Below are positions 34,812-43,099 of a DNA stretch of 64,000 nt, one piece after another (position 1 is the stretch's first letter; every line of letters begins with the position of its first letter). The stretch comes from Herpetosiphonaceae bacterium (GTDB lineage: Bacteria; Chloroflexota; Chloroflexia; Chloroflexales; Herpetosiphonaceae). The notes beneath the pieces are model-generated. The model had not been told where the DNA came from and searched no databases. It saw only the letters and a program-made list of their open reading frames with translations. A program made the position numbers and the translations under genes. The stretch is taken from contig BPHZ01000001.1 in assembly GCA_026003835.1 (NCBI GenBank), positions 504,001-568,000 of the forward strand. Reading direction: 5' to 3'.

Positions 34812-36023
34812 GTGTCGACGGTCGTTGTCTTTAACATCTCTGCTCATGGGCACATCAATCCTACGCTGCCTCTTGTTGCCGAGCTGGTGCGGCGCGGGGA
34901 GCGCATCATCTACTATGCCGGCGAGACGTTTCGTAAGAAGATCGAACAGACAGGCGCGGTTTTTCGCTGCTACAGCCACTCGGCCGGCAATGATCCCGGG
35001 GGTAACTTCGGCGGGCCGTTTGGGCTGATGGCACACATGATCGAGACGACCGAGAAGATGCTTCCACAGCTCCACGAAGAGCTGTGCGCCGAGCGGCCCG
35101 ACTACCTGATCCTCGATTCGATGTGTATATGGGGCAATCTCCTCCAGCAGATGTTGGGTTGTCCTGCGGTAACGTCGTGTACCACCTTTGCGCTCAACGA
35201 TGCGATTCTCAAGTCCATGCGCCGTTCCAGCGGTCCACGTCCGCCCATCAGCGCTATCCTGTTCGGCATTCCGATGCTGATGCGCTATTTCCGTATTGCG
35301 CGGCGGATCGATCGCCGCTACGGCACTCGCAGCCCTGGTCTGGTTGATTTCTTCTGCAATCGCCAGGCGCTCAATCTCGTCTTCACCTCCCGCGATGTTC
35401 AGCCATATGCCGAACTGTTCGACGAGAGCTACAAATTTGTCGGCCCATCGATCGCCGCACGCCACGAGGAGATCGATTTCCCCTTCGATCAGCTGGGCTC
35501 CGATCCTGTCGTATATATTTCCATGGGCACGATCTTTAACAATGTCGCCGACTTCTACCGCTCATGCTTCGCGGCGTTCGCCGGCTGGCCCTCCTCTGTT
35601 GTCATGTCGATCGGCTCCAACGTCGATGAGGCAGCCCTTGGCGACCCTCCGGCTAACGTTATCATGCGGCGCTATGTGCCGCAGCTTGAGGTGCTTGAAC
35701 GTGCGGCTCTCTTCGTTAGCCACGGTGGAATGAATAGCGTCAGCGAGGCGCTGCTGTACGGCGTACCGCTGATCGTCGTCCCGCAGATCGGCGATCAATA
35801 TATTGTCGCCAATCGGGTTCAGGAGTTGGGGGCAGGACTAAGCCTACAGGCTGCGCAGGTTACGCCTGAGCGACTGAAAGCGCTTGCTGAGCGTGTGCTG
35901 TCGAATCCCGAGTTTGCGCGACGTGCGCAGGCGCTTGGCGAGACGCTACGAGCAGCGGGTGGGTATATGCGCGCAGCGGATGAGATCATCGCGTTTAAAG
36001 GGCGAGCCGGCCTGAGCGCGTAG
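34812..36023 (+). CDS. MGT-family glycosyltransferase (UGT/macrolide-type, GT1)
   Basis: 403 aa; GTG 34812 is chosen because GGAGGGAG (34799-34806) lies 5 nt upstream and the Rossmann start VVVFNISAHGHINPTLPLVAELVRRG follows. Transfers a sugar to a small lipophilic acceptor such as a carotenoid, macrolide or lipid. The C-terminal donor-binding motif is 'LEVLERAALFVSHGGMNSVSEALLYGVPLIVVPQIGDQYIVANRVQELGAG'. In Chloroflexia, related enzymes are candidates for carotenoid glycosylation; that is only a suggestion. Confidence 0.88.
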   Translation: MSTVVVFNISAHGHINPTLPLVAELVRRGERIIYYAGETFRKKIEQTGAVFRCYSHSAGNDPGGNFGGPFGLMAHMIETTEKMLPQLHEELCAERPDYLILDSMCIWGNLLQQMLGCPAVTSCTTFALNDAILKSMRRSSGPRPPISAILFGIPMLMRYFRIARRIDRRYGTRSPGLVDFFCNRQALNLVFTSRDVQPYAELFDESYKFVGPSIAARHEEIDFPFDQLGSDPVVYISMGTIFNNVADFYRSCFAAFAGWPSSVVMSIGSNVDEAALGDPPANVIMRRYVPQLEVLERAALFVSHGGMNSVSEALLYGVPLIVVPQIGDQYIVANRVQELGAGLSLQAAQVTPERLKALAERVLSNPEFARRAQALGETLRAAGGYMRAADEIIAFKGRAGLSA

Positions 36024-36073
36024 CGCTCCGCCGGCTGTGCCTGGTACAGATCCCCGCTGCAAGCTGGTCTGGA

Positions 36074-36886
36074 TTACTCCTGGGATTCGCCTTCGGTGCC
36101 GGGTAGCCGCTCTTGACCCTCGCTTCTCCCGTGAGCCTTGATAGGGAGAGGGTTGAAGGTTGAGGGGAGGCCAAGGACAAGCGTACTGCCGCTTGAATCG
36201 CTCACTGACTGGAGCACGCGCAACTGCATCAGGGCGGGGCGCTCCTCCACCATTCGTGCCGCGTTAGCCAGGTGGCGCAGCGCCGCCGTCTCGCCCCGCG
36301 CCCGCTCAAGCGCCGCCTGCCCTTCCTTGCGCGCCTTTACCGCCTGGGCAAAGATCTTCTTCAGATCTCCAGGCAGCATCATATCCTTGACGCTGACCGA
36401 CAGTAGCCGCAGCCCCAGCTCCTCCACGCGCGCAGCGGCGACTTGCCTCACCTCTTCGCTAATGAGTGTGCGCGAGGCGATCAGTTCGTCAACTGTTCGC
36501 GAGGAGATAACCTCGCGGGCCGCGATCTGCAACACCAGGTAGAGCGCCGATTGGTAGGAGTCTACCCGGTTGATGGCGACAGCGGGATCGGCGACCTCAT
36601 ACTGTGCAGCGAGGCTGACCTTCAAGGTAATCGCATCTGAACTCAAGACCTCCTGGCCCGGCACGGAGATAAAATGTGGGCGCATATCAACCTTGACAAC
36701 CGTTGTGCCTGGTTTGTAAATCCAGTACTGCCCGGCTCCGATGACAGCCTGGAACTGGCCGCGCCGGTATTTCAGGCCGCGCTCGTACTCGAAAATAGTC
36801 ACTTTTGTGAATAGCCGCCGCTGTACTGCTATGATCAACGCCGACAACAGCACAACAGATAGAAGCATGCCCAGGAGATCGGTCAT
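36074..36886 (-). CDS. SPFH/Band 7 (stomatin-like) membrane protein
   Basis: 270 aa. An N-terminal membrane anchor (TDLLGMLLSVVLLSALIIAV) is followed by the SPFH domain ('TVVKVDMRPHFISVPGQEVLSSDAITLKVSLAAQYEVADP', 'REVISSRTVDELIASRTLISEEVRQVAAARVEELGLRLLSVSVKDMMLPGDLKKIF') and a coiled-coil ('AVKARKEGQAALERARGETAALRHLANAARM'). Stomatin-like proteins form membrane microdomain scaffolds and often work with NfeD proteases; no nfeD is adjacent here. The tail from about 245 is G/E-rich. Confidence 0.88.
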   Translation of the reverse strand: MTDLLGMLLSVVLLSALIIAVQRRLFTKVTIFEYERGLKYRRGQFQAVIGAGQYWIYKPGTTVVKVDMRPHFISVPGQEVLSSDAITLKVSLAAQYEVADPAVAINRVDSYQSALYLVLQIAAREVISSRTVDELIASRTLISEEVRQVAAARVEELGLRLLSVSVKDMMLPGDLKKIFAQAVKARKEGQAALERARGETAALRHLANAARMVEERPALMQLRVLQSVSDSSGSTLVLGLPSTFNPLPIKAHGRSEGQERLPGTEGESQE

Positions 36887-37210
36887 CGCGCTTACCTGCC
36901 TTTCGCTGGAATGGCTTCTACCTATCTCAAAGGGCCACAGATGCGCAGCGGAGGTCTAAACCTGCAGGGCTGCGCACATGCTGCGTTGCCGCCGGCCCTT
37001 TGAGATGGCAGAACGGATCAGGGTCCTAAACCCAGCAGTAGAGACACAAAGCGCAGGACCACTGCCGGCGATGCCGGCCTGGCTGCTAGCGTCCCTACTG
37101 GCATGACTATACCACTGGGATCTGCCTGTTGTGGTGGGCCAAAAGGCTGATATCCGCGCGAGGACGGCGGCAAGAGCGGGTAGCGTATATGCCGCCCGGC
37201 GTATGTGCTG
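36887..37210. other. non-coding gap with a large palindromic structure
   Basis: This 324-nt stretch lies between two minus-strand genes (TrxR-like stop at 37211, SPFH start at 36886). It contains the 83-nt hairpin at 36924-37006 and otherwise no gene I can support. A short GCCGGCGATGCCGGC palindrome near 37065-37080 is also present. Confidence 0.5.
36924..37006. repeat. 83-nt nested palindrome
   Basis: Outer arms ATCTCAAAGGGCC (36924-36936) and GGCCCTTTGAGAT (36994-37006) pair perfectly over 13 bp. Inside, ATGCGCAGC (36941-36949) pairs with GCTGCGCA (36969-36976) plus a bulged C and AT. It may be a short palindromic mobile element (MITE/REP-like) or the terminator of the TrxR-like gene; no T-tract is seen. 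Confidence 0.6.
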
Positions 37211-38167
37211 TCAGGGCGATTGAATATGCCGTGTTATCGTGGCTGGTTTGGCGACCAGCCAGCGCGCCAGAAGGTAATCGTAGGCGCTCTGCGCTGCCCG
37301 CGCGCCATCGCCAATAGCTACCAGCACTTGCTCGGCGAAGGCTGTGGTTACATCGCCGGCAGCGAAGAGCCCCGGCATGGTTGTGTTGTTGTACTCATCC
37401 ACAACGATGAAGCCGTCGCGGTCGAGGTACGCAACGCCCTGAACTAGCCCGCTGTTAGGCACGATACCCAGATCGACGAAGATCTGCTCGACCCGAATCT
37501 GCCGGCTTCCGCCCTGACGCTCGAGAACGAGCTCCCTGGCCGTCGGATGTGTCATGATCTCTTTAACTTCATATCCCTCTAAGAGGTCGATGTTTGGCCT
37601 GCGGCGGATTGCCCCAATCAGAACTGTCGGCGGGAGGGGCGCATCTGGGACGATCAGGTAGACTTGTGCGGCAGTGTGGGCCAGTTCAGCTGCGCCACGG
37701 AGCGCACGACTGGTGGTGCCGATAACTGCTACATGTCTGTCGCGGACCAGCTGCGCGTAGGTTGTAATAGAGTAGCCGGGTAGAGGGCCGAGGAGGCCGT
37801 CTGCGCCAGGAACATCGAGATGAATCGGCGAGGCGCCGGTGGCAACGATGACCGCAGTGCTGGTCAAGGTGCCGTTCGTCTGGGTTTGCACGACAAACTC
37901 TTCGTCGTGAGCCTGGACTTTGACCACGCGATCGTGGATAACGTTGCCCGCCTCGGCTGACACACTTCTGGTGAGGATCTGCACCAGCTCGTTGCCGGGA
38001 AGAGAGAGTCGAGGAACAGCTTTCTCAACGATGTCATGCTCCCACCAGCTTGTCTTACCGCCTAGCTCTTCGTAGATCATAACCATTTTCACCTGCTTGC
38101 TCTGCGCGTAGAAGGCTGCTGCCAGCGCAGCCGGACCACCGCCGATAACGATCAGGTCATACATCAT
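37211..38167 (-). CDS. thioredoxin-reductase-like flavoprotein lacking the CxxC dithiol
   Basis: About 318 aa; AAAGGAG precedes the tandem ATGs at 38167 and 38164. FAD-binding motif 'LIVIGGGPAALAAAFYAQ' and C-terminal FAD motif 'MPGLFAAGDVTTAFAEQVLVAIGDGARAAQSAYDYLL' match thioredoxin reductases. The redox CxxC expected in the middle domain is absent (GPLPGYSITTYAQLV), and the NADPH motif GxGxxG is replaced by 'VIGTTSRALRGAAEL'. It cannot work as a classical TrxR. Divergently paired with the bcp peroxiredoxin gene, so a link to peroxide or ferredoxin redox is plausible. Related cysteine-less flavoproteins include ferredoxin-NADP reductases. Confidence 0.78.
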   Translation of the reverse strand: MMYDLIVIGGGPAALAAAFYAQSKQVKMVMIYEELGGKTSWWEHDIVEKAVPRLSLPGNELVQILTRSVSAEAGNVIHDRVVKVQAHDEEFVVQTQTNGTLTSTAVIVATGASPIHLDVPGADGLLGPLPGYSITTYAQLVRDRHVAVIGTTSRALRGAAELAHTAAQVYLIVPDAPLPPTVLIGAIRRRPNIDLLEGYEVKEIMTHPTARELVLERQGGSRQIRVEQIFVDLGIVPNSGLVQGVAYLDRDGFIVVDEYNNTTMPGLFAAGDVTTAFAEQVLVAIGDGARAAQSAYDYLLARWLVAKPATITRHIQSP

Positions 38168-38279
38168 CAACTCCTTTGGCTGTGTTCGGATCTCCTACAG
38201 CTCCTCAAAGGTGGGCGCATCATCTTGCCGGCGCAACGTGGGGACGGTCAGATTGTGGGGGCAAAGACTTTTTCTCCAG

Positions 38280-38285
38280 TATAAT
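38280..38285 (+). promoter_or_regulatory. putative -10 element upstream of bcp
   Basis: TATAAT at 38280-38285, in the divergent gap between the TrxR-like gene and bcp, about 108 nt before the bcp ATG. No good -35 at standard spacing (TTGTGG is 21 nt away). Confidence 0.35.
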
Positions 38286-38393
38286 GAAGGGGAGCGGCTT
38301 ATGGTGTTGCGATTGCTTTACCAGCGGTGAAGGATCAATAATACCATAGCGATACATTCTTTCTGAGCCCTGCTTGCATAGGAGCATAGCATC

Positions 38394-38864
38394 ATGACCG
38401 ATCCAACACTTCACATTGGCGATAGGGCCCCCGATTTTGCACTGCCTGCTGATAACGGCGAGATCGTTCGACTCTCCGATTTTCGCGGTAAGCGGGTTAT
38501 CCTGTACTTCTATCCCAAGGACGATACCAGTGGATGTACAACCCAGGCCTGCGGCTTCCGCGATGCTTACCCTGAAATTGAGGAGCGTAACGCCGTCGTG
38601 CTGGGGATCAGTCCCGATGATGTGGCTTCTCATCAGCGCTTTAAAACGAAGTATAACCTGCCGTTTATGCTCCTCGTCGATAAAGATCATGCCGTTGCCG
38701 AATCCTACGGCGTTTGGGGCGAGAGAACCATGTATGGAAAAAGGTACATGGGCATCATTCGTAGCCACTTCATCATCGACGAACAGGGCCGCATTGTCGA
38801 TATGCAGGTGAAGGTCAGCCCGAAAGATAGCGTGGAGCGGGCGTTGAAGGCGATCGCTGATTAG
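38394..38864 (+). CDS. bcp: thioredoxin-dependent thiol peroxidase (Bcp/PrxQ)
   Basis: 156 aa. It reduces hydrogen peroxide and organic peroxides with thioredoxin. 'DRAPDFALPADNGEIVRLSDFRGKRVILYFYPKDDTSGCTTQACGFRD' contains the peroxidatic Cys and the resolving Cys five residues later, the PrxQ/Bcp pattern. 'YGVWGERTMYGKRYMGIIRSHFIID' is also family-typical. It stands back to back with the TrxR-like flavoprotein gene. Confidence 0.95.
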   Translation: MTDPTLHIGDRAPDFALPADNGEIVRLSDFRGKRVILYFYPKDDTSGCTTQACGFRDAYPEIEERNAVVLGISPDDVASHQRFKTKYNLPFMLLVDKDHAVAESYGVWGERTMYGKRYMGIIRSHFIIDEQGRIVDMQVKVSPKDSVERALKAIAD

Positions 38865-38917
38865 CGCTGCGTATCGCCAGGGAACCTGCGAGGGCGCGGG
38901 GGCTCAAGGAGGAGCGT

Positions 38918-40339
38918 ATGTTACTGCGGGCAGTGTTCTGTCATGAACTGGCGCAGATCAGTTATCTTATCGGTTGCCAGGCGACAGGCGAGGCGCTGGT
39001 GGTCGATCCCAACCGGGATGTTGAGCAGTATATCGAGATCGCCAGGCGCGAAGGGCTGCGTATCACTGCCGTTACCGAAACCCACATTCATGCAGATTAT
39101 GTTTCCGGTGTGCGCGAGCTGGCGCTGAGGCTGGGAGCGCGTCCCTACCTGTCGGGGGCCGGCTCGGAGGAGTGGCGCTATCGCTACGCTGAGGAAACAG
39201 GCGCTGTCTGTCTCCATGACGGCGATGATGTTATGGTTGGCAATATCCGGCTCGATGTGATACATACACCCGGCCATACACCAGAGCATATCTCGCTCTT
39301 GATAACAGATACGCGGAGCGCCGACCGGCCGATGGGTATCCTCACCGGCGATTTTGTCTTCGTGGGAGATGTTGGGAGGCCGGACCTGCTGGAGCGCGCT
39401 GTCGGCGCCGCCGGGTCAATGCAGGAAAGCGCACGCCAGCTCTTCCGCTCGCTCCAACGATTTAAACAGGTGCCGGACTATGTTCAGGTCTGGCCTGCGC
39501 ATGGCGCCGGAAGCGCCTGCGGCAAAGCTCTTGGCGCCGTGATGCAGAGCACCGTCGGTTATGAGCGGCTCTTCAATTGGGCACTGGCGATCGATGACGA
39601 GGACGGCTTTATTCAGGCTGTGCTGGAGGGCCAGCCCGATCCTCCGACCTACTTTGCACAGATGAAGCAGGTGAACAGGGATGGGCCACGCCTGCGACCG
39701 GCGGCGCCGCCTGCCCGGCTCTCCCCCGCGCTGCTGTCCGGCGATCTTCAATCGATAGGCGTTATCGTCGATGTCCGCTCTTCTGAGGCGTACGCCGCCT
39801 GCCATATTCCAGGAACGCTCAACATCCCGTGGGGCCGGTCATTCCTCACCTGGGCCGGCTGGCTGCTGCCGTACGACCGCCCCATTGCTCTTATTGCCGA
39901 TGAGACGCTTGTGCAGCCGGTGCAGCAGATCCTCCAGCTCATCGGGATCGATGATTTGGCCGGCTACTGGGCGGCTGACGATATCGCGAGCTGGGGCTGC
40001 TCCGGGCGCCCCTATGGGCAGATCGAGCGGTGCAAGGCGCAAGCTGCCCGTCCACTCCTTGAGCTGGACGGTATCGCTGTCCTCGATGTGCGTACTGCCG
40101 CCGAGTATGCCGCGGGGCATCTTCCCGGCAGCATCAATATTCCGCTCGGCTATCTTCCAGGGCGGCTTGACGAGCTACCGCAGCACAGGCCAATCCTTGT
40201 CCATTGTGAGAGCGGTCTACGCTCCGCTATTGCCGCGAGTATCCTGATCTCAGGCGGCTGCCGGCACGTTATCGATCTCTGTGACGGCTTTAGAGCCTGG
40301 CGAACGCTGGATTACCCCATCGTCGTACCATCATCATAG
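38918..40339 (+). CDS. metallo-beta-lactamase-fold protein with two rhodanese domains
   Basis: 473 aa. N-terminal MBL domain similar to persulfide dioxygenases (ETHE1-like): 'VTETHIHADYVSGVREL', 'VIHTPGHTPEHISLL', 'GILTGDFVFVGDVGRPDLLE' and 'VWPAHGAGSACGKALGA'. Two rhodanese domains follow. The first (about 280-365) has no Cys in its active loop (PIALIADETLVQ) and is probably non-catalytic. The second (about 375-470) has Cys in 'PILVHCESGLRSAIAASIL'. Likely role: oxidation or transfer of persulfide sulfur in sulfide detoxification. 54 nt after bcp, perhaps the same transcript. Confidence 0.88.
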   Translation: MLLRAVFCHELAQISYLIGCQATGEALVVDPNRDVEQYIEIARREGLRITAVTETHIHADYVSGVRELALRLGARPYLSGAGSEEWRYRYAEETGAVCLHDGDDVMVGNIRLDVIHTPGHTPEHISLLITDTRSADRPMGILTGDFVFVGDVGRPDLLERAVGAAGSMQESARQLFRSLQRFKQVPDYVQVWPAHGAGSACGKALGAVMQSTVGYERLFNWALAIDDEDGFIQAVLEGQPDPPTYFAQMKQVNRDGPRLRPAAPPARLSPALLSGDLQSIGVIVDVRSSEAYAACHIPGTLNIPWGRSFLTWAGWLLPYDRPIALIADETLVQPVQQILQLIGIDDLAGYWAADDIASWGCSGRPYGQIERCKAQAARPLLELDGIAVLDVRTAAEYAAGHLPGSINIPLGYLPGRLDELPQHRPILVHCESGLRSAIAASILISGGCRHVIDLCDGFRAWRTLDYPIVVPSS

Positions 40340-40379
40340 AGACGTTGAACACCTCTGGGAAGCAACGTCTCTATGATGA
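40331..40379. terminator. perfect 16-bp inverted repeat at a convergent junction
   Basis: TCATCATAGAGACGTT (40331-40346) and AACGTCTCTATGATGA (40364-40379) are exact reverse complements around a 17-nt loop. The stop codon of the MBL-rhodanese gene lies in the left arm, and the Sak4-like gene ends 114 nt further on from the other strand. Probably a terminator or roadblock, though neither side has a T-run. Confidence 0.6.
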
Positions 40380-40492
40380 GTAGCTGGATGTGCCGTGAAG
40401 TCCTACAGGCGATCCAAAGGCGCCATCCACCACGGGCAATGTCTGGGGGGCAGAATACTCTTACCTTCGGCCGTGAGACGGGCGATAGAGCC

Positions 40493-41407
40493 TTACGCCG
40501 CCATCGCCGGTGGGGTGGCCTCACGCTGGCGAGCGCGTACCATTTCCGCGGCGCTGATCCACTCCTCGATGCTGGAGGGCTTTGGCGTGCGTTCGCCGAG
40601 AAAGCGCTGGACCGCGCTCCAGTTACGGCCGCCGACGATCTCCTCGTAGCGATCGAAAAAGCGGCGTTCCGCCTCGGCGATTGTCTGCGGGCGGCCATGA
40701 CGTCCCCCCTCTTCACCGAAGGCCTGCTCCGCCGCCATATCGGGATAAAGGGTTGCCAGCCGGGCAGGGTAGACCTTGCCGAGCTGCAGGTGCGCCGGCC
40801 GCGGTGGTTTGATGATCGGCGTGATGGACCGATTGCTGCCCTCGCGCTCCACCAGCAGGATCGCATCAGCCTCGTAGGTGATATTCTCATCGGCCAACAC
40901 GCGTAGCCCTACATCGTCGAGCGCGTTCTCCTGAGCCTGATACTTGCGCGCCAGATGGCCGATAATAATGACATGGAAGCCTGTGTGCTTCAGCTCGGTC
41001 AGGCTGGTGTAGATGGCCTGCAAGTTACGATTGACCGAAGCATGTTCGTCGAAGGAGATCGCCGTCTTGCGATCAACTTCGCCGCCTGCGCGTATCTGCG
41101 CGTGCGAGCGCATCGCCTGAAGCACCTTTGAGATCGAGTCGAGGATCACTGTGTCTCCCGGCTTGCCGACCCGCTTGAGCTCGTCCATCGCCTCCACCAG
41201 CTGGCGCAGTGAGAGGGTCTGTACTGCCTGGATGCGCTTGTGGATGCCCGGCTTGCCCAGAAGATTCTTCGCGGCGCCTTCGGTATCGAGGATCCAGACG
41301 GTGCCACGACGACGGGCGCTGGCTGCAAGGTGTGATTTTCCCGCGCCTGCCTGGCCGGTTAAGATGTAAAGGCTTCCGGTCGATAGTTCTTCGAGCGGCT
41401 GAAACAT
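40493..41407 (-). CDS. RecA-fold ATPase, Sak4/AAA_24-like
   Basis: 304 aa. P-loop 'LYILTGQAGAGKSHLAASARRRGTVWILDTEGAAKNLL' and Walker B 'DTVILDSISKVLQAMRSH', then 'TGFHVIIIGHLARKY' and 'ITYEADAILLVEREGSNRSITPIIKPPR'. The arrangement matches the AAA_24 family that includes phage Sak4 single-strand annealing proteins. The C-terminal part (about 230-304) is family-poor and helical. No phage genes are nearby, so this may be a domesticated copy or a KaiC-like housekeeping ATPase. It starts 167 nt from the divergent GH13 gene. Confidence 0.75.
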   Translation of the reverse strand: MFQPLEELSTGSLYILTGQAGAGKSHLAASARRRGTVWILDTEGAAKNLLGKPGIHKRIQAVQTLSLRQLVEAMDELKRVGKPGDTVILDSISKVLQAMRSHAQIRAGGEVDRKTAISFDEHASVNRNLQAIYTSLTELKHTGFHVIIIGHLARKYQAQENALDDVGLRVLADENITYEADAILLVEREGSNRSITPIIKPPRPAHLQLGKVYPARLATLYPDMAAEQAFGEEGGRHGRPQTIAEAERRFFDRYEEIVGGRNWSAVQRFLGERTPKPSSIEEWISAAEMVRARQREATPPAMAA

Positions 41408-41491
41408 GGTCGGTATCCTTTCTGCTCACCCTTGACGGCGCGCCCCACCGGTGGAGCAGTGCCGCCGCCGTACGTACTCAGAACAGGGTAT

Positions 41492-41520
41492 ATTGTAGCA
41501 CATTTGTTCTTTGTTGTAAA
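41492..41520 (-). promoter_or_regulatory. putative promoter of the Sak4-like gene
   Basis: Reading the minus strand: TTTACA (41520-41515), 17-nt spacer, TACAAT (41497-41492). It is 85 nt before the start codon and overlaps the opposite promoter at 41504-41531. Confidence 0.5.
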
Positions 41521-41531
41521 GATGGTATGAT
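41504..41531 (+). promoter_or_regulatory. putative promoter of the GH13 gene
   Basis: TTGTTC (41504-41509), 16-nt spacer, TATGAT (41526-41531), 43 nt before ATG 41575. An in-frame ATG at 41527 lies inside the -10 box, supporting the downstream start. Confidence 0.55.
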
Positions 41532-41574
41532 AAAACCCAATGGAAGCGCAGCTCGAAAGGAGCCTATTGATCGC

Positions 41575-43020
41575 ATGACACAGGCAGACGATGCGGCCCC
41601 GGCGGCCTTCTGTACTCCCGAGTGGGTTAAGCACGCCGTCTTTTATCAGATCTTCCCGGAACGCTTTGCGAACGGCGATCCGACCAATGACCCGTCAAAC
41701 GCTCAGCCTTGGGGTTCGCCGCCAACGCCCTATAACTTTATGGGTGGCGATCTGCAGGGTATTATCGAGCAGCTTGACTACCTCCAGCAGCTTGGCGTTA
41801 CGGCGCTCTACCTGACTCCGATCTTTCAGTCGACGTCGAACCATAAGTACAACACCTACGATTATTTCAGGATCGATCCGCGCTTCGGCAGCCTGGAAAC
41901 ATTCCAGCGGCTGACGGCGGAGCTGCATCGTCGCGGCATGCGCCTGATCCTCGACGGTGTATTCAACCACTGTGGCCGCGGCCTGTTTCAGTTCCACGAT
42001 GTCGTGGAGAATGGCGCCGCATCGCCGTATGTCGGTTGGTTCCATATCGAGCGCTTCCCAATTCACCCCTACGACCTGCACCAGCCTGCGAACTATCGCA
42101 CCTGGTGGGATGTGCGCTCGCTGCCGAAGTTCAACACCGATAACCCTGAGGTCAGGCGCTTTTTGCTGAGTATCGCGCGCTACTGGATCGAGCAGGGCGC
42201 TGATGGCTGGCGCCTCGATGTGCCGAATGAGATCGCCGACCACAACTTCTGGCGCGAGTTCCGGCAGGTTGTGAAGGAGGCTAACCCTGAGGCCTATATC
42301 GTGGGCGAGATCTGGCATGATGGAACGCCCTGGCTGGGTGGCGATCAATTCGATGCAGTCATGAACTACCTTTTCCGCGATCTATGTGTCGATTTCTTCG
42401 CCCGCTGCTCGATCAATGCGGCTGTCTTTGGCGAGGCGATCGACCGCCTGCTTGGGCTCTATCAGCCTGAGGTGACCTACAGCCTGCTCAATCTGTTGGG
42501 CAGCCACGATACCGCACGTTTTCTGACTGTGGCAGGGGGTGATGGCGCGGGCATCAAGCTCGCTATCACCTTTTTGATGACCTATCCCGGCGCGCCATGC
42601 ATCTACTATGGCGATGAGATTGGCATGCAGGGCGAGGCGGACCCCGGCTGTCGAGGCGCCTTCCCATGGAATGAAGAGCAGTGGAACGTCGATTTGCTTG
42701 AGCATACCCGGCGCATGATTGGGCTGCGGCGCGGGCACGAGGCTCTGCGCACGGGCCACTTCCGCTCTCTTCTGGCTGACGGATCTGCCAATGTCTACGC
42801 CTTTGCCCGCTGGAATGAGCGCCAGCGCTTTGTCGTTGCGATCAATAACAGCGATGCTTTGCAGTTTGTCTCCGTACCGTTGCCGCACGAGATCCTCTTG
42901 GGCCTCCGCGAGCTGCACATGGTCGAAGATCAGAGCATTTATCCGGTGTATAACGGGCGTATTGAGGGGTTACGGCTGCCGCCGCGCAGTGCTGCTGTGC
43001 TGTCCGGTGCTGTTGCGTAG
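41575..43020 (+). CDS. GH13 alpha-glucosidase / cyclomaltodextrinase-like
   Basis: 481 aa. Hydrolyses alpha-glucosidic bonds in maltodextrins, cyclodextrins or pullulan. The four GH13 regions are present: 'LILDGVFNHCG', nucleophile Asp in 'GADGWRLDVPNEIAD', acid/base Glu in 'YIVGEIWHDGTPWLGG' and third acid in 'NLLGSHDTARFLT'. The start 'HAVFYQIFPERFANGDPTNDPSNAQPWG' and '...HKYNTYDYFRIDPRFG' resemble neopullulanase-type enzymes without their N-terminal starch-binding domain. No signal peptide, so cytoplasmic. AAGGAG lies 12 nt before the ATG, slightly long. Confidence 0.92.
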   Translation: MTQADDAAPAAFCTPEWVKHAVFYQIFPERFANGDPTNDPSNAQPWGSPPTPYNFMGGDLQGIIEQLDYLQQLGVTALYLTPIFQSTSNHKYNTYDYFRIDPRFGSLETFQRLTAELHRRGMRLILDGVFNHCGRGLFQFHDVVENGAASPYVGWFHIERFPIHPYDLHQPANYRTWWDVRSLPKFNTDNPEVRRFLLSIARYWIEQGADGWRLDVPNEIADHNFWREFRQVVKEANPEAYIVGEIWHDGTPWLGGDQFDAVMNYLFRDLCVDFFARCSINAAVFGEAIDRLLGLYQPEVTYSLLNLLGSHDTARFLTVAGGDGAGIKLAITFLMTYPGAPCIYYGDEIGMQGEADPGCRGAFPWNEEQWNVDLLEHTRRMIGLRRGHEALRTGHFRSLLADGSANVYAFARWNERQRFVVAINNSDALQFVSVPLPHEILLGLRELHMVEDQSIYPVYNGRIEGLRLPPRSAAVLSGAVA

Positions 43021-43099
43021 AAGCCGCTCGACGCCGGCTATCCGCTGCTCCCGCGGCATAAAGCTTGCCTGGTTGCTGCAGGATATGAAGGAGGCAGCG

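Noticed and set aside
38220..38768. 182-codon minus-strand frame opposite bcp
   Set aside because: Bcp on the plus strand is certain; the reverse frame has no start signal.
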